A DNA stretch of 64,000 nt from Achromobacter dolens. GTDB lineage: Bacteria; Pseudomonadota; Gammaproteobacteria; Burkholderiales; Burkholderiaceae_B. The notes beneath the pieces are model-generated. The model did not search any database. It was not told where the DNA came from and saw only the letters and a program-made list of their open reading frames with translations. Positions 45,108-53,459 of this stretch are shown here, piece after piece. A program made the translations under genes and the position numbers. The stretch spans positions 52,940 to 116,939 of the forward strand of contig NZ_CADIJW010000015.1 in the NCBI RefSeq assembly GCF_902859745.1, in the 5' to 3' direction. Position 1 is the first letter of the stretch. Each line of letters begins with the position of its first letter.

Positions 45108-47021
45108 TTAAGCGGCCAATCTATCAGTTGGGGACGCGTCAATAAATTGCTGGTGCCACAACTCTAAAGATAGGAACGCCCACATATTTCGGTTATAGGC
45201 GCCTTGCTTGGAAGTTTGATCTATCAGGTTCGCTCCCGGAGCAAGGTAGTCTCGGCTACGCGCTTTGGCAGATCCGAGCATATCGCACACGAATTCAGTA
45301 GTGCGTCCACCCGCCTTCATCCAGTGATTCAACGGCACTGGAAAGCCCATCTTATCCTTACGTTCCCTCACGGCACTGGGAAGGCGCTGTGAAAAGGCCA
45401 CGCGCAATAAGCGCTTAAGCTCGCCACTTGCAAACTTGATATTTGCCGGGATCGTTGCAGCGAATTCCACTAGCGGATGATCCAGGAAAGGAACCCGTGA
45501 CTCCACTCCATGCGCCATACTCATTCGATCTTCGACTCTGAGCAGGGCCGGCAATAGCGTTTTGAAATCGAAGTGAGTCATACGGTCGAAATAAGCTTCC
45601 GCACCGACATTGTCGCCCCAAAAAATTTCTTTGAAGGCGCGCATTACGGGTTCCGCTGCAATTGCTTCAGGGGCCACCACTCCATTCAATGTGTTCGCGC
45701 GATTGATTAATCTGAAATAGCGCTCATCACGAGGGCTGAATAGACCGCCGGACCAAAATTCCTGAAGCATTGGCTTGTACTCTTTAAGTGTAACCAAATT
45801 AGGAATGATAGACTCATAAGTAACCACATACTTTCCGTTATTAAGTGTCCCGTCAATCGCCCCTTTGATACACTGTTCAAAGTACGCTACCAGGTAGCGT
45901 GCATAGCCCCCAAAAATCTCATCCCCACCCTGTCCCCCCAAAACCACCTTTACCTTAGATGCAGCCAAACGCGATACCATGTATTGTGGAAAAGACCCTG
46001 GTCCGGCGACAGGTCCATCCAGGTGATAAATAACATCCTGGATATTATCCACAAAATCATCTTGCGTCATATCTTGAAAATAGCAGTTCATGCTATTTTC
46101 ATCAGCCACAATCTGTGCATACCTAGACTCGTCAAAGGCCTGATTTTCAGAGAAGCGTCCGTTGAATATTTTGAATGGCCCTGTAGGGCGCGCCTCGCGT
46201 CCGAGGATCGCTAACAGGCTAGAATCAATTCCACCGCTCACATAAGCCCCGACTTCCACGTCGGCGCGCATATGTAAATCGATAGATTCTGCCATCAATT
46301 CTCTCAGCCGCTCAACAAAATATGCTTCAGTATGATAGGCATCAAGCTCGTAATGCACCTCCCAATAGCGTTCAATCCGCAGGCTACCGTCTTGCGGCAT
46401 CCAACCACAATGAGCAGCAGGGACCTCATGCACGCCTTCAAGCAGCGTCGCGCCACTTAGGGTAAATTGAAATGAGAAATATTCTGACAGCGCCGACGCA
46501 CATACTGTTCGAGTAGCCATAAACGGTGCGAGGGCTTTCATTTCCGAAGCAAAATACACTCGCTCACCTTGCTTCGTCCAATACAGCGGCTTTATACCGA
46601 AACGATCTCGCGCAAAAAAAGCCGCGTTGCATTTCGGATCCCATATCACGAAAGCAAACATGCCACGCAATTTCTTAACGCAGTCCGCCCCCCAGCGCAA
46701 ATAGGCACGCAACACCACTTCAGTATCCGAAGTCGTGCGGAAGTCTCCGCCCAACTCTTTCCTGAGTTCGATGTAGTTATATATTTCACCGTTGTAGGTG
46801 ATTACCATACCGGAATCGGGGTCTGTCATCGGCTGCGCCGCCTCAGTAGACAGATCGATAATGGACAACCGGACATGCGCCAGCCCAACTCGCCGATCCT
46901 GAGAGATCCAGGCGCCCTCACCGTCAGGGCCACGATGCCGCTGCATCGCGATTCCACGATTCAGTATGCTCTCGGCATCGCCTACCGGCGCGTGCGAAAT
47001 GAATCCGAATACTCCGCACAT
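45108..47021 (-). CDS. AsnB-like glutamine-dependent amidotransferase, second copy
   Basis: A 637-residue class II amidotransferase with Cys2 (MCGVFGF), ITYNGEIYNYIELRKEL, RDRFGIKPLYW, PP-motif YVSGGIDSSLLA at about 262-270 and VESRVPFLDHPLVEF near the C-terminus. It is clearly divergent from the copy at 41957, so it is not a recent duplicate. Codon use is AT-richer than in the flanking genes. It is the last gene of the minus-strand O-antigen operon and probably amidates a second uronic acid or the same one at another stage. Confidence 0.86.
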   Translation of the reverse strand: MCGVFGFISHAPVGDAESILNRGIAMQRHRGPDGEGAWISQDRRVGLAHVRLSIIDLSTEAAQPMTDPDSGMVITYNGEIYNYIELRKELGGDFRTTSDTEVVLRAYLRWGADCVKKLRGMFAFVIWDPKCNAAFFARDRFGIKPLYWTKQGERVYFASEMKALAPFMATRTVCASALSEYFSFQFTLSGATLLEGVHEVPAAHCGWMPQDGSLRIERYWEVHYELDAYHTEAYFVERLRELMAESIDLHMRADVEVGAYVSGGIDSSLLAILGREARPTGPFKIFNGRFSENQAFDESRYAQIVADENSMNCYFQDMTQDDFVDNIQDVIYHLDGPVAGPGSFPQYMVSRLAASKVKVVLGGQGGDEIFGGYARYLVAYFEQCIKGAIDGTLNNGKYVVTYESIIPNLVTLKEYKPMLQEFWSGGLFSPRDERYFRLINRANTLNGVVAPEAIAAEPVMRAFKEIFWGDNVGAEAYFDRMTHFDFKTLLPALLRVEDRMSMAHGVESRVPFLDHPLVEFAATIPANIKFASGELKRLLRVAFSQRLPSAVRERKDKMGFPVPLNHWMKAGGRTTEFVCDMLGSAKARSRDYLAPGANLIDQTSKQGAYNRNMWAFLSLELWHQQFIDASPTDRLAA

Positions 47022-47022
47022 A

Positions 47023-47802
47023 TCATGCCCCCGTTTTCTTCAAGGCCGCGACATCCTTCGCCATTAAGGTTCGCACGCCTCGACGTTTCAACTCGACCAG
47101 AAGATCCCGATAAAAGCTCTTGAGGCCGTAACCGCTGTAAATTGCCTGGGAGAAGTGACTTGCAGGCACAGAAGTGAGGTCCGTGACCCCGCGAGTCAAA
47201 TCGCGACGCAATTTATCATTGGGCGCATTCAAATATATGAGCATGGGATGGACGTTCAGGATTTTTAAACCTGGCTGATCCAACTTGACATGCTCGAGCT
47301 CCAGCGGTTTGTTTAGGTCAACGTGGATACCATCCTCCCAGACGTATGCCATACGAACCAGGCCATTGTAGTCGTAATAGCATTGCGCAAATGGCTGCCC
47401 CCAAAGAAATGTACTGATATCGTAAGAAAGACCGGCCGTTTTCGCAAGGTCACTTATATTCTGCCCAAAAAAATTCCGGTGGCAGCGCAAACCGACCGAA
47501 TCAGGAAAAATTTCTTTCAGCTCAAGTATTTTTCGAGAGAAACGGAATTCTGGATGAGGACGGGTATTATCCGGATGCAGACCGATTTCGACAAACTCGC
47601 TCGATGCCTTAAGAAGCGGACTGTCGTGCGTGGCAAACGCCGTGATGTTGAAGCCCGCCTCTGCGACCAACTCAAGCACCGCCGCAGTTGCATAATCTGG
47701 AGCCCAATCAATGTCCGTGGTTAGAATTACCGTCTCCAGTCCATTCAGATTGTAGTACGGCGAAAAGGGATCATTTTTAAAATATTCGTTCAAATTTTCC
47801 AT
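47023..47802 (-). CDS. NodB-like polysaccharide deacetylase candidate
   Basis: A 259-residue protein with TTDIDWAPDYA near residue 28 (resembling the metal-binding Asp pair of NodB motif 1) and EIGLHPDNTRPHPEF near 73 (candidate metal histidines). SVGLRCHRNFFGQ near 102 and LKILNVHPMLIYL near 180 follow. These match carbohydrate esterase family 4-like deacetylases seen in O-antigen loci, but the spacing of the two histidines is not the usual HxxxH. No signal peptide is present, so it would act in the cytoplasm. One base separates it from the amidotransferase gene. Confidence 0.6.
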   Translation of the reverse strand: MENLNEYFKNDPFSPYYNLNGLETVILTTDIDWAPDYATAAVLELVAEAGFNITAFATHDSPLLKASSEFVEIGLHPDNTRPHPEFRFSRKILELKEIFPDSVGLRCHRNFFGQNISDLAKTAGLSYDISTFLWGQPFAQCYYDYNGLVRMAYVWEDGIHVDLNKPLELEHVKLDQPGLKILNVHPMLIYLNAPNDKLRRDLTRGVTDLTSVPASHFSQAIYSGYGLKSFYRDLLVELKRRGVRTLMAKDVAALKKTGA

Positions 47803-49385
47803 TATTTCACCGTGGCAATATCCCGTCGCTCATTGAGCACACGGTTATACATGGCCGAGAAAGCCTGAGCCTCTGCATCCCACAGGTATTTGTGGGCGTT
47901 TTTTATCAATGCGGGGCGGAATCGTTCTACTCCCCCAAGCTGGGGGTCAAGTGCAATATCGATCGCACGCGCATAATCCTCTGCAACATGGAACGGCACT
48001 AACACCCCGAACCCCTCTTTGCCCACCACTCGCTCCACGTTTGTCAATTCGCTCGAACCAATCATTGCAGTACCGGCGGCAATGAATTCGTACATTTTAT
48101 TGGGCGACGAAATTGTCGTATTGAGATCTTCCGCTTGGTAGGGCATCACACCGATATCGACCGATGCTGCCCAATAGACGATTTCATTCCAAGGAATCGG
48201 AGGGAGAAAATGGACTCGATCGCCTATCCCCAGTTCTTTTGCCATTTCCTCAAACTCGGGAATTTCCATACCCCACGTGAGAAAAACGATATGCACCGGG
48301 TTCTTTGCTTTGGCAATGCCCTCGAGCAAAAAGTGAATTTTTCGCCCTCGGTTTATACCGCCCATAAACAGCATGACCTTGGCATCATCCGGCAATGCTA
48401 TTTTATCTCGTACCTTAGAATACCGCCGAGTGATATCAAATCCTTCCGGCTGTTCGGTCGCATTGGTTAGCGGAGTGAAACGGTGGTAGTCATGATCCTT
48501 CGCCATGACTGCTGCCTGGTCCGAATTGATGACCACCACCTCATCGCAATACCCTATCAGGCGGTGCTCTGTATTAAACAGTCGGTCTTTTCTTTCGCCT
48601 TCAACCCCAGGTTGATAACTGTAGAGCTCGTGAGCATCATATATAAGAGGTATCTTCCTGGTCTGCGCCACAACCACTCCCACTCTGAGTGCTGGCAGAT
48701 CATGCACATGAACCACGTCGATAACATCAATCGCTAACGCAAATTGAATGACGAAGTGCTCCCACATATCCAATGGCTCAGCGGAAAAGTACTCCTTCAA
48801 TGTCGAATTCAGTGGGGTAATGAGAGCTGTCTGATCAGGAAGTTCTCGGACAGGAGCCACTACCTGTGAGGCAGTCGAGAGTTTCCCCGCTAATAATGCG
48901 AGCAGGGCAACTGCGGGGCGTCTGACCAGCGCTGGCAACTTGGAGCGCGCTACAACGCCCATGGAGAAATTCGGTGCCGATAGCGCTGCCAACCCCCCAC
49001 CGACAGCTCGACCAAAATATCGGCGTAGAACGGGAAATACCCTTCTGAATCTCGCCTCGCTGGATGCAGCTTTTTCGCGGGCAAGGCGATCACGAGTCGT
49101 AGCTTCTGTTTCCGTCACCCCTTGAGGCAACGGTGGCTTCCATGTCTCAATATCGTCGAAGACACGGACATCGGGGATCCCCGCGGTCAGATCTACGTCT
49201 AGTTCGGGAAACCGCAGTATGGGCAAGCCATCAATATTTCGTTCGTTGGAGCCGTGCGTATTATATGTCGCCAATAAAGCAACTTTCTGTCCCGTCTTAC
49301 GCAAAAGCTTGGCTTCGAGCACAATACGTCGATCGACCATAAAATTTCGGTCGATCATCATGATTTTCTTTTCTTTGGAATTCAT
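47802..49385 (-). CDS. Long glycosyltransferase family 4 protein
   Basis: A 527-residue GT-B glycosyltransferase, about 130-150 residues longer than its neighbours. MMIDRNFMVDRRIVLEAKLLRKTGQKVALLA starts the N-terminal domain. Residues about 90-190 form a poorly conserved Ala/Arg-rich insertion, then VVHVHDLPALRVG and LIYDAHELYSYQ. The donor site is SSPNKMYEFIAAGTAMIGSSEL. The extra segment may bind membrane or a partner protein. It overlaps the deacetylase gene by one base and is in the AT-rich segment. Confidence 0.82.
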   Translation of the reverse strand: MNSKEKKIMMIDRNFMVDRRIVLEAKLLRKTGQKVALLATYNTHGSNERNIDGLPILRFPELDVDLTAGIPDVRVFDDIETWKPPLPQGVTETEATTRDRLAREKAASSEARFRRVFPVLRRYFGRAVGGGLAALSAPNFSMGVVARSKLPALVRRPAVALLALLAGKLSTASQVVAPVRELPDQTALITPLNSTLKEYFSAEPLDMWEHFVIQFALAIDVIDVVHVHDLPALRVGVVVAQTRKIPLIYDAHELYSYQPGVEGERKDRLFNTEHRLIGYCDEVVVINSDQAAVMAKDHDYHRFTPLTNATEQPEGFDITRRYSKVRDKIALPDDAKVMLFMGGINRGRKIHFLLEGIAKAKNPVHIVFLTWGMEIPEFEEMAKELGIGDRVHFLPPIPWNEIVYWAASVDIGVMPYQAEDLNTTISSPNKMYEFIAAGTAMIGSSELTNVERVVGKEGFGVLVPFHVAEDYARAIDIALDPQLGGVERFRPALIKNAHKYLWDAEAQAFSAMYNRVLNERRDIATVK

Positions 49386-49394
49386 CTCACATAC

Positions 49395-50186
49395 TCATGC
49401 GGGCCGAAGTTTAGTCGACTCGGCTTGGGCCAAGCTATCTTCCAGCACCAAAATTGCTGCCTCTACCTCCTGATGCAGCGCTTTGATGCGCGCCTGCGCC
49501 TCTTCCGGATAAGCCGCAGCGAAGTGATTCATCCAAGGATGCTGTTTGCCGGAGGGACGGTGTTTTAGCTTCTTAATGCTGCCGATTACCTTCCCTTCTC
49601 CACCAACGACGAGCGCTCCTGCCGGTATGGCGCCACGAGCTCTTGCCATTGCGGCGACAAACGCGCCTGCCCCCACGTTCGCCCCTGGCAAGACCACTGC
49701 GCTGGTACATACCACCGACCCAGCACCAAGCGTGACGCCTTCCTTGAGGCCCGAGGGAGGGATCGGATCGTTTGTCAACACGACATATGGAAAAATCCAG
49801 ACCAAATCGCCGATGTCCGCGCCGCGACCAATATGTACGTTACTGTGGAATCGAACCCAATCACCGATTTTTGCTTCACCCTCTAAGTCATTAAAGCTGC
49901 CGACCTGCAGATTGCAACCAGCCACTAGGCCTTCGCGGATCAAGGTGGAGTGCCCCACCCGTAAATCGGGTCCGAACTCACTACCTTCGTACAGAATCGA
50001 ATGGGAACGAATAATCGCCCCTTCGCCGAGGGTCAGTGCTTTACCTTTGTAATCTCCTCCGGCCGGGTGCCCCAAAATGCAAAAATCACCAATTACCGCG
50101 TTATCACCGATCACAACATTATCGTAAACACGGACATTTGCGCCAAACGCGACATTTTTGCCAATTTTCGCCTTCTCGGAAATCAT
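49395..50186 (-). CDS. Hexapeptide-repeat acyltransferase
   Basis: A 263-residue left-handed beta-helix acyltransferase. Repeats from about residue 5 to 175 include IGKNVAFGANVRVYDNVVIGDNAVIGDFCILG and VGAGAFVAAMARARGAIPAGALVVG. The C-terminal 70 residues are helical (YPEEAQARIKALHQEVEAAILVLEDSLAQAES) and may trimerise. It probably N- or O-acetylates an O-antigen sugar precursor. The ATG at 50186 is preferred to a GTG one codon earlier. Confidence 0.82.
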   Translation of the reverse strand: MISEKAKIGKNVAFGANVRVYDNVVIGDNAVIGDFCILGHPAGGDYKGKALTLGEGAIIRSHSILYEGSEFGPDLRVGHSTLIREGLVAGCNLQVGSFNDLEGEAKIGDWVRFHSNVHIGRGADIGDLVWIFPYVVLTNDPIPPSGLKEGVTLGAGSVVCTSAVVLPGANVGAGAFVAAMARARGAIPAGALVVGGEGKVIGSIKKLKHRPSGKQHPWMNHFAAAYPEEAQARIKALHQEVEAAILVLEDSLAQAESTKLRPA

Positions 50187-50206
50187 CACAATAGCGGTCC
50201 TTTATC

Positions 50207-51277
50207 TTAAAGTTTATCAATGGCCTCTACGATTCGCACTGCCGCCATACCACCTCCAAAGAACTCTCTTACAGCGTCGACCGGCGGTCGCGTCGCGTTG
50301 TGAAAAGCCGCTTCTATCGAAGCTTTATCGGTTTTACCGATGGTGGCCCATTCGCGTTCCAGCAAATCATGCCAAGTATCTTGCCGGAAGAGCATCACGC
50401 AGCGACATCCGCTCCATACAGCTTCACGTGGCAAACCACCCGAGTCGGTAATAACCATATCCGCCTGCTCGAGCAATCCCAGCATCTCGAAATAAGTGAT
50501 CGGGTCGATGCACTGTATGTTACCCAGCGTGCCGCCGCCGTCCTGATAGGCGCGCAAAACGGCTCGCGTACGCGGATGGACAGGGAGAACCACGGGTTTG
50601 TCCAGCGCGGCCATGCAAGAGATGATGTCGGCAAAACGGTCGGCGTTCTCCGGATCGGTGTTCTCTGGACGATGAAGAGTCGACACATGGTACTGCCCAG
50701 GTCGCAGACCCAGCTTATCCCGGATCCGCTTGCTACGCTGAGGCCAATTGCGGACGTAACAATCAAGCAGGACATCGCCTACCAACCGCGACCGCCCCCC
50801 CAGACCCTCGCGCTCCAGATTCTCCAGAGCTCGGGGAATAGGGGCGCAATTCAGTGCCGCAATATGGTCGGTCACTATGCGATTGATCTCTTCCGGGCGT
50901 CGACGATCAAAATCCCGCAAGCCTGCCTCAACGTGTACTACGGGCACGTGTACCTTCGACGCGGCTAAAGCGGCAGCCATCGTGGAGTTGGTATCGCCAT
51001 CCACTAGCACAACGTCTGGTCGTTCCGTCAATATCGCACGCTCGATGCCTTCCATCATGCGGCCAGTCATCGCTGCATGCGATAGACCAGCTACTGCCAG
51101 ATTTATGTCGGGCTCGGGAATACCTAATTCACGGAAAAATACCGTACTCATACCTTCATCGTAATGTTGGCCGGTATGTAAGAGTACATGCTGATGGCCA
51201 CGGGTAAGCAACGCCTGCCTCAAAACGGGAACCTGCATGAACTGAGGCCGGGCACCAACGACTCTAAGTATTTTCAT
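50207..51277 (-). CDS. UDP-N-acetylglucosamine 2-epimerase family protein, second paralogue
   Basis: A 356-residue non-hydrolysing 2-epimerase: RVVGARPQFMQVPVL, HTGQHYDEGMSTVFFRELGI, DGDTNSTMAAALAA, HVEAGLRDFDRRRPEEINR, TLHRPENTD and ITDSGGLPREAVWSG. It shares the fold and catalytic motifs with wlbD at 40866 but differs in many positions, such as DGDTNST for YGDTNST and LPREAVW for VQKEAFF. It likely acts on a different UDP-sugar for the O polysaccharide. It is in the same minus-strand operon as wzm and wzt. Confidence 0.88.
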   Translation of the reverse strand: MKILRVVGARPQFMQVPVLRQALLTRGHQHVLLHTGQHYDEGMSTVFFRELGIPEPDINLAVAGLSHAAMTGRMMEGIERAILTERPDVVLVDGDTNSTMAAALAASKVHVPVVHVEAGLRDFDRRRPEEINRIVTDHIAALNCAPIPRALENLEREGLGGRSRLVGDVLLDCYVRNWPQRSKRIRDKLGLRPGQYHVSTLHRPENTDPENADRFADIISCMAALDKPVVLPVHPRTRAVLRAYQDGGGTLGNIQCIDPITYFEMLGLLEQADMVITDSGGLPREAVWSGCRCVMLFRQDTWHDLLEREWATIGKTDKASIEAAFHNATRPPVDAVREFFGGGMAAVRIVEAIDKL

Positions 51278-51282
51278 AATTC

Positions 51283-52035
51283 TTACGCCACCTGAAGACG
51301 TTGATATTCAATCAAAGCATCTGCCGTATCGCCAAAGAAAACCATTTTCCCGTGTGACATCAGAATACACTTATCACAAAACCGCTTAACCAAATCCGGG
51401 GAATGGGATGCAAACATGAAAATATGCGAATCGAATATCTGCTTTTCTAGCCTCGCTTCTGCCCGAGATTGAAAAGCAGCATCCCCCGCGCCAAATACCT
51501 CATCGATCAGTAGAACTTCAGGATCAGAAAACAAAGCCATTGCGAAGTACAAGCGCATGGACATACCAGCAGAATAAGTTCTTACCGGCAAATCGATAAA
51601 ATCGCCCAATTCCGTAAATTCGGTTACCTGAGGCACCAAGTCGCGAATATGTTCCTGCGACATTCCCATCATCGCGCCGATCCGGTAGATATTTTCCATT
51701 CCGGACAGATCGGGGTCAGCACCCACGCCAAGCTCAAAGATGGTGGACACTCGGCCCTCGATACTCGATGTTCCTCGCGTCGGATGATAAATCCCCGAAA
51801 TAAGGCGCATAAGAGTGCTTTTACCTGACCCATTGTGCCCAATAAGGCCTATTCTTGCCCCATCGGTAATCGAAAGGCTAATATCCGTCAGCGCAGAAAC
51901 AACTCGATGACCACTGGTATTCGCACCAATCAAACCGCCGGTTCCCAGCCGCAAAATTTGATGCCTCAGTGACGTGGCTCGGGCTGAGAATATAGGAAAC
52001 TCCAACGATACGTTCTGAAGAGAAATAGACGCCAT
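51283..52035 (-). CDS. wzt: O-polysaccharide ABC exporter, ATP-binding protein (Wzt)
   Basis: A 250-residue ABC ATPase with Walker A GHNGSGKST (66-74), the degenerate signature TYSAGMSMRL typical of Wzt/KpsT/TagH, and Walker B EVLLIDEVFGAGD. It ends about residue 250 and lacks the extra C-terminal carbohydrate-binding domain of E. coli O8/O9a Wzt. The ATG at 52035 is separated from the wzm stop by one base. It exports the finished undecaprenyl-linked O polysaccharide together with Wzm. Confidence 0.92.
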   Translation of the reverse strand: MASISLQNVSLEFPIFSARATSLRHQILRLGTGGLIGANTSGHRVVSALTDISLSITDGARIGLIGHNGSGKSTLMRLISGIYHPTRGTSSIEGRVSTIFELGVGADPDLSGMENIYRIGAMMGMSQEHIRDLVPQVTEFTELGDFIDLPVRTYSAGMSMRLYFAMALFSDPEVLLIDEVFGAGDAAFQSRAEARLEKQIFDSHIFMFASHSPDLVKRFCDKCILMSHGKMVFFGDTADALIEYQRLQVA

Positions 52036-52036
52036 T

Positions 52037-52816
52037 TCATATCCACAGAGATATTTTCTTACGGCAGCGGGAAAAGATAACCAATGCCACCACCCATACA
52101 AGCGAGGTCAACCCGATAACGACCGAATAATTCACGACGGTCGGCATGTGCCCAAGCAAAGGCTCGCGCACCACGGCGATAAAGTGTGTAAACGGGTTTA
52201 GCTCGGCAATGAACGCACGAGGCCCGAGGGTCGATTGGAACCATAGCACCGGCGTCAGGAAAAAGATCAAAGGCATGACTGCCTCAACAATCGGGGTGAA
52301 ATCCCGGAAGCGTGCCCCGATAATCCCCAGGAGTAGAGCAGTAGCAACTGCAAACAGAAACAGCAGCGCGAGCCCGGGCAACACTAGAAACGTAGCAAGA
52401 TCCACCGGCGTCTTGAATATAAGCGCAACACCGACATACACCAAACTATTATGAGCTAGCGTAATAACCAGCTTCACCGCCAAGCGCAATGGGTGAATAA
52501 ACATAGGCAACGGAGCTGCGCGGATAACCGGCGCCTGTTGCACAAAACAGACCGCCCCCTCGACCATAGTCGAAACGAGGAAGTTCCATATCAAGATACC
52601 GGCAGTCAGATAAGGAAAGAATACCGAAAGATCTACTTTCCAAATCAACGACCAAAACACACCGAGGCCGGTAATGGTTATAGCCATTCCGAGCGTTATC
52701 CAAAGCGGACCAAGGATACTTCGGCGGTACTTGGAGGCAGTATCCGAAAATCCAAGGCGTATCCACACCTCGGTTCTCGATAAACTACTCGCTATATCAT
52801 TATACAAACCATTCAT
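52037..52816 (-). CDS. wzm: O-polysaccharide ABC exporter, permease (Wzm)
   Basis: A 259-residue ABC-2 type permease with six hydrophobic segments. It starts MNGLYNDIASSLSRTEVWIRLGFSDTASKYRRSILGPLWITLG, where the YRRSILGPLW motif is typical of polysaccharide exporters, and contains LNPFTHFIAVVREPLLG near the end. It opens the minus-strand operon and defines the pathway as ABC-transporter dependent (no Wzx/Wzy needed for this polymer). Confidence 0.92.
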   Translation of the reverse strand: MNGLYNDIASSLSRTEVWIRLGFSDTASKYRRSILGPLWITLGMAITITGLGVFWSLIWKVDLSVFFPYLTAGILIWNFLVSTMVEGAVCFVQQAPVIRAAPLPMFIHPLRLAVKLVITLAHNSLVYVGVALIFKTPVDLATFLVLPGLALLFLFAVATALLLGIIGARFRDFTPIVEAVMPLIFFLTPVLWFQSTLGPRAFIAELNPFTHFIAVVREPLLGHMPTVVNYSVVIGLTSLVWVVALVIFSRCRKKISLWI

Positions 52817-53459
52817 TAATCTGTGCCCTGATTACTAATAAAGAGGCGTGACGACCCGATAGAGAGCCCCACGTGTGCTTCCATTCGGCGTTCTTCGGAT
52901 TGGAGCAAGCAGCGCCTATAATTAACGCCACTTGCCCTTACCTGCTAATGGCCTTGCCTGCGAATGGAAATGCGGCGGTCGGCGAGCGGGGCATAGTGTA
53001 CCCCGCTAGCACATCAACATCTACAGGCAACATCAAGGAATTGCGGTGATATCCGGCTGTGATTGCCCCCCTACGGCGTCCAAGTCCAGCCCGCCATCCG
53101 CCGCGTTGCCCCTTTCCCGGCAGACAGACGCGAACACAGCACAACCACGCAAATGCGACGCTTTCTCATGCACGGTACTTAGGCGTGAGAAAATGTGGAC
53201 TACAAAAATCGGGGGCACGAAAATAATCATTTCCATTATCTCCAAATATTTCCCCTTCGCCGGCATTGCCATTTTTGACGCTTTTTTCTTGAAAAGGTCG
53301 CGGGGATTATTAGATTAAGCTGTTTTTCACGAACGGAAGAAATCCAGGGAAAAATCACCAACCTTACGATGGAGGCAGCGCTACCTGCGTTGACACCTTG
53401 GCGTTTACTTGATTTGAGTCCACAATGAATCCATAACGACGCCTGACAAGGAGACAACC
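52817..53459. other. Gene-free, relatively AT-rich divergent region at the edge of the O-antigen island
   Basis: This 643-bp stretch separates the minus-strand wzm operon from the plus-strand CoxG-like gene. I find no recognisable coding sequence; short open frames here have no family resemblance. Notable points are TATAAT at 52917-52922 on the plus strand without a -35, and GCAGGTAGCGCT on the minus strand at 53377-53388, which matches 8 of 11 positions of the RfaH ops element (GGCGGTAGCGT). AAGGAG at 53447-53453 is the Shine-Dalgarno of the next gene. No insertion sequence or tRNA was seen. Confidence 0.45.

Noticed and set aside
53033-53272. A 79-codon minus-strand frame upstream of wzm
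   Set aside because: It overlaps the previous candidate on the other strand, and neither has supporting motifs.
53046-53318. A 90-codon plus-strand frame in the boundary region
   Set aside because: No family resemblance, no ribosome binding site and no partner gene; probably chance.
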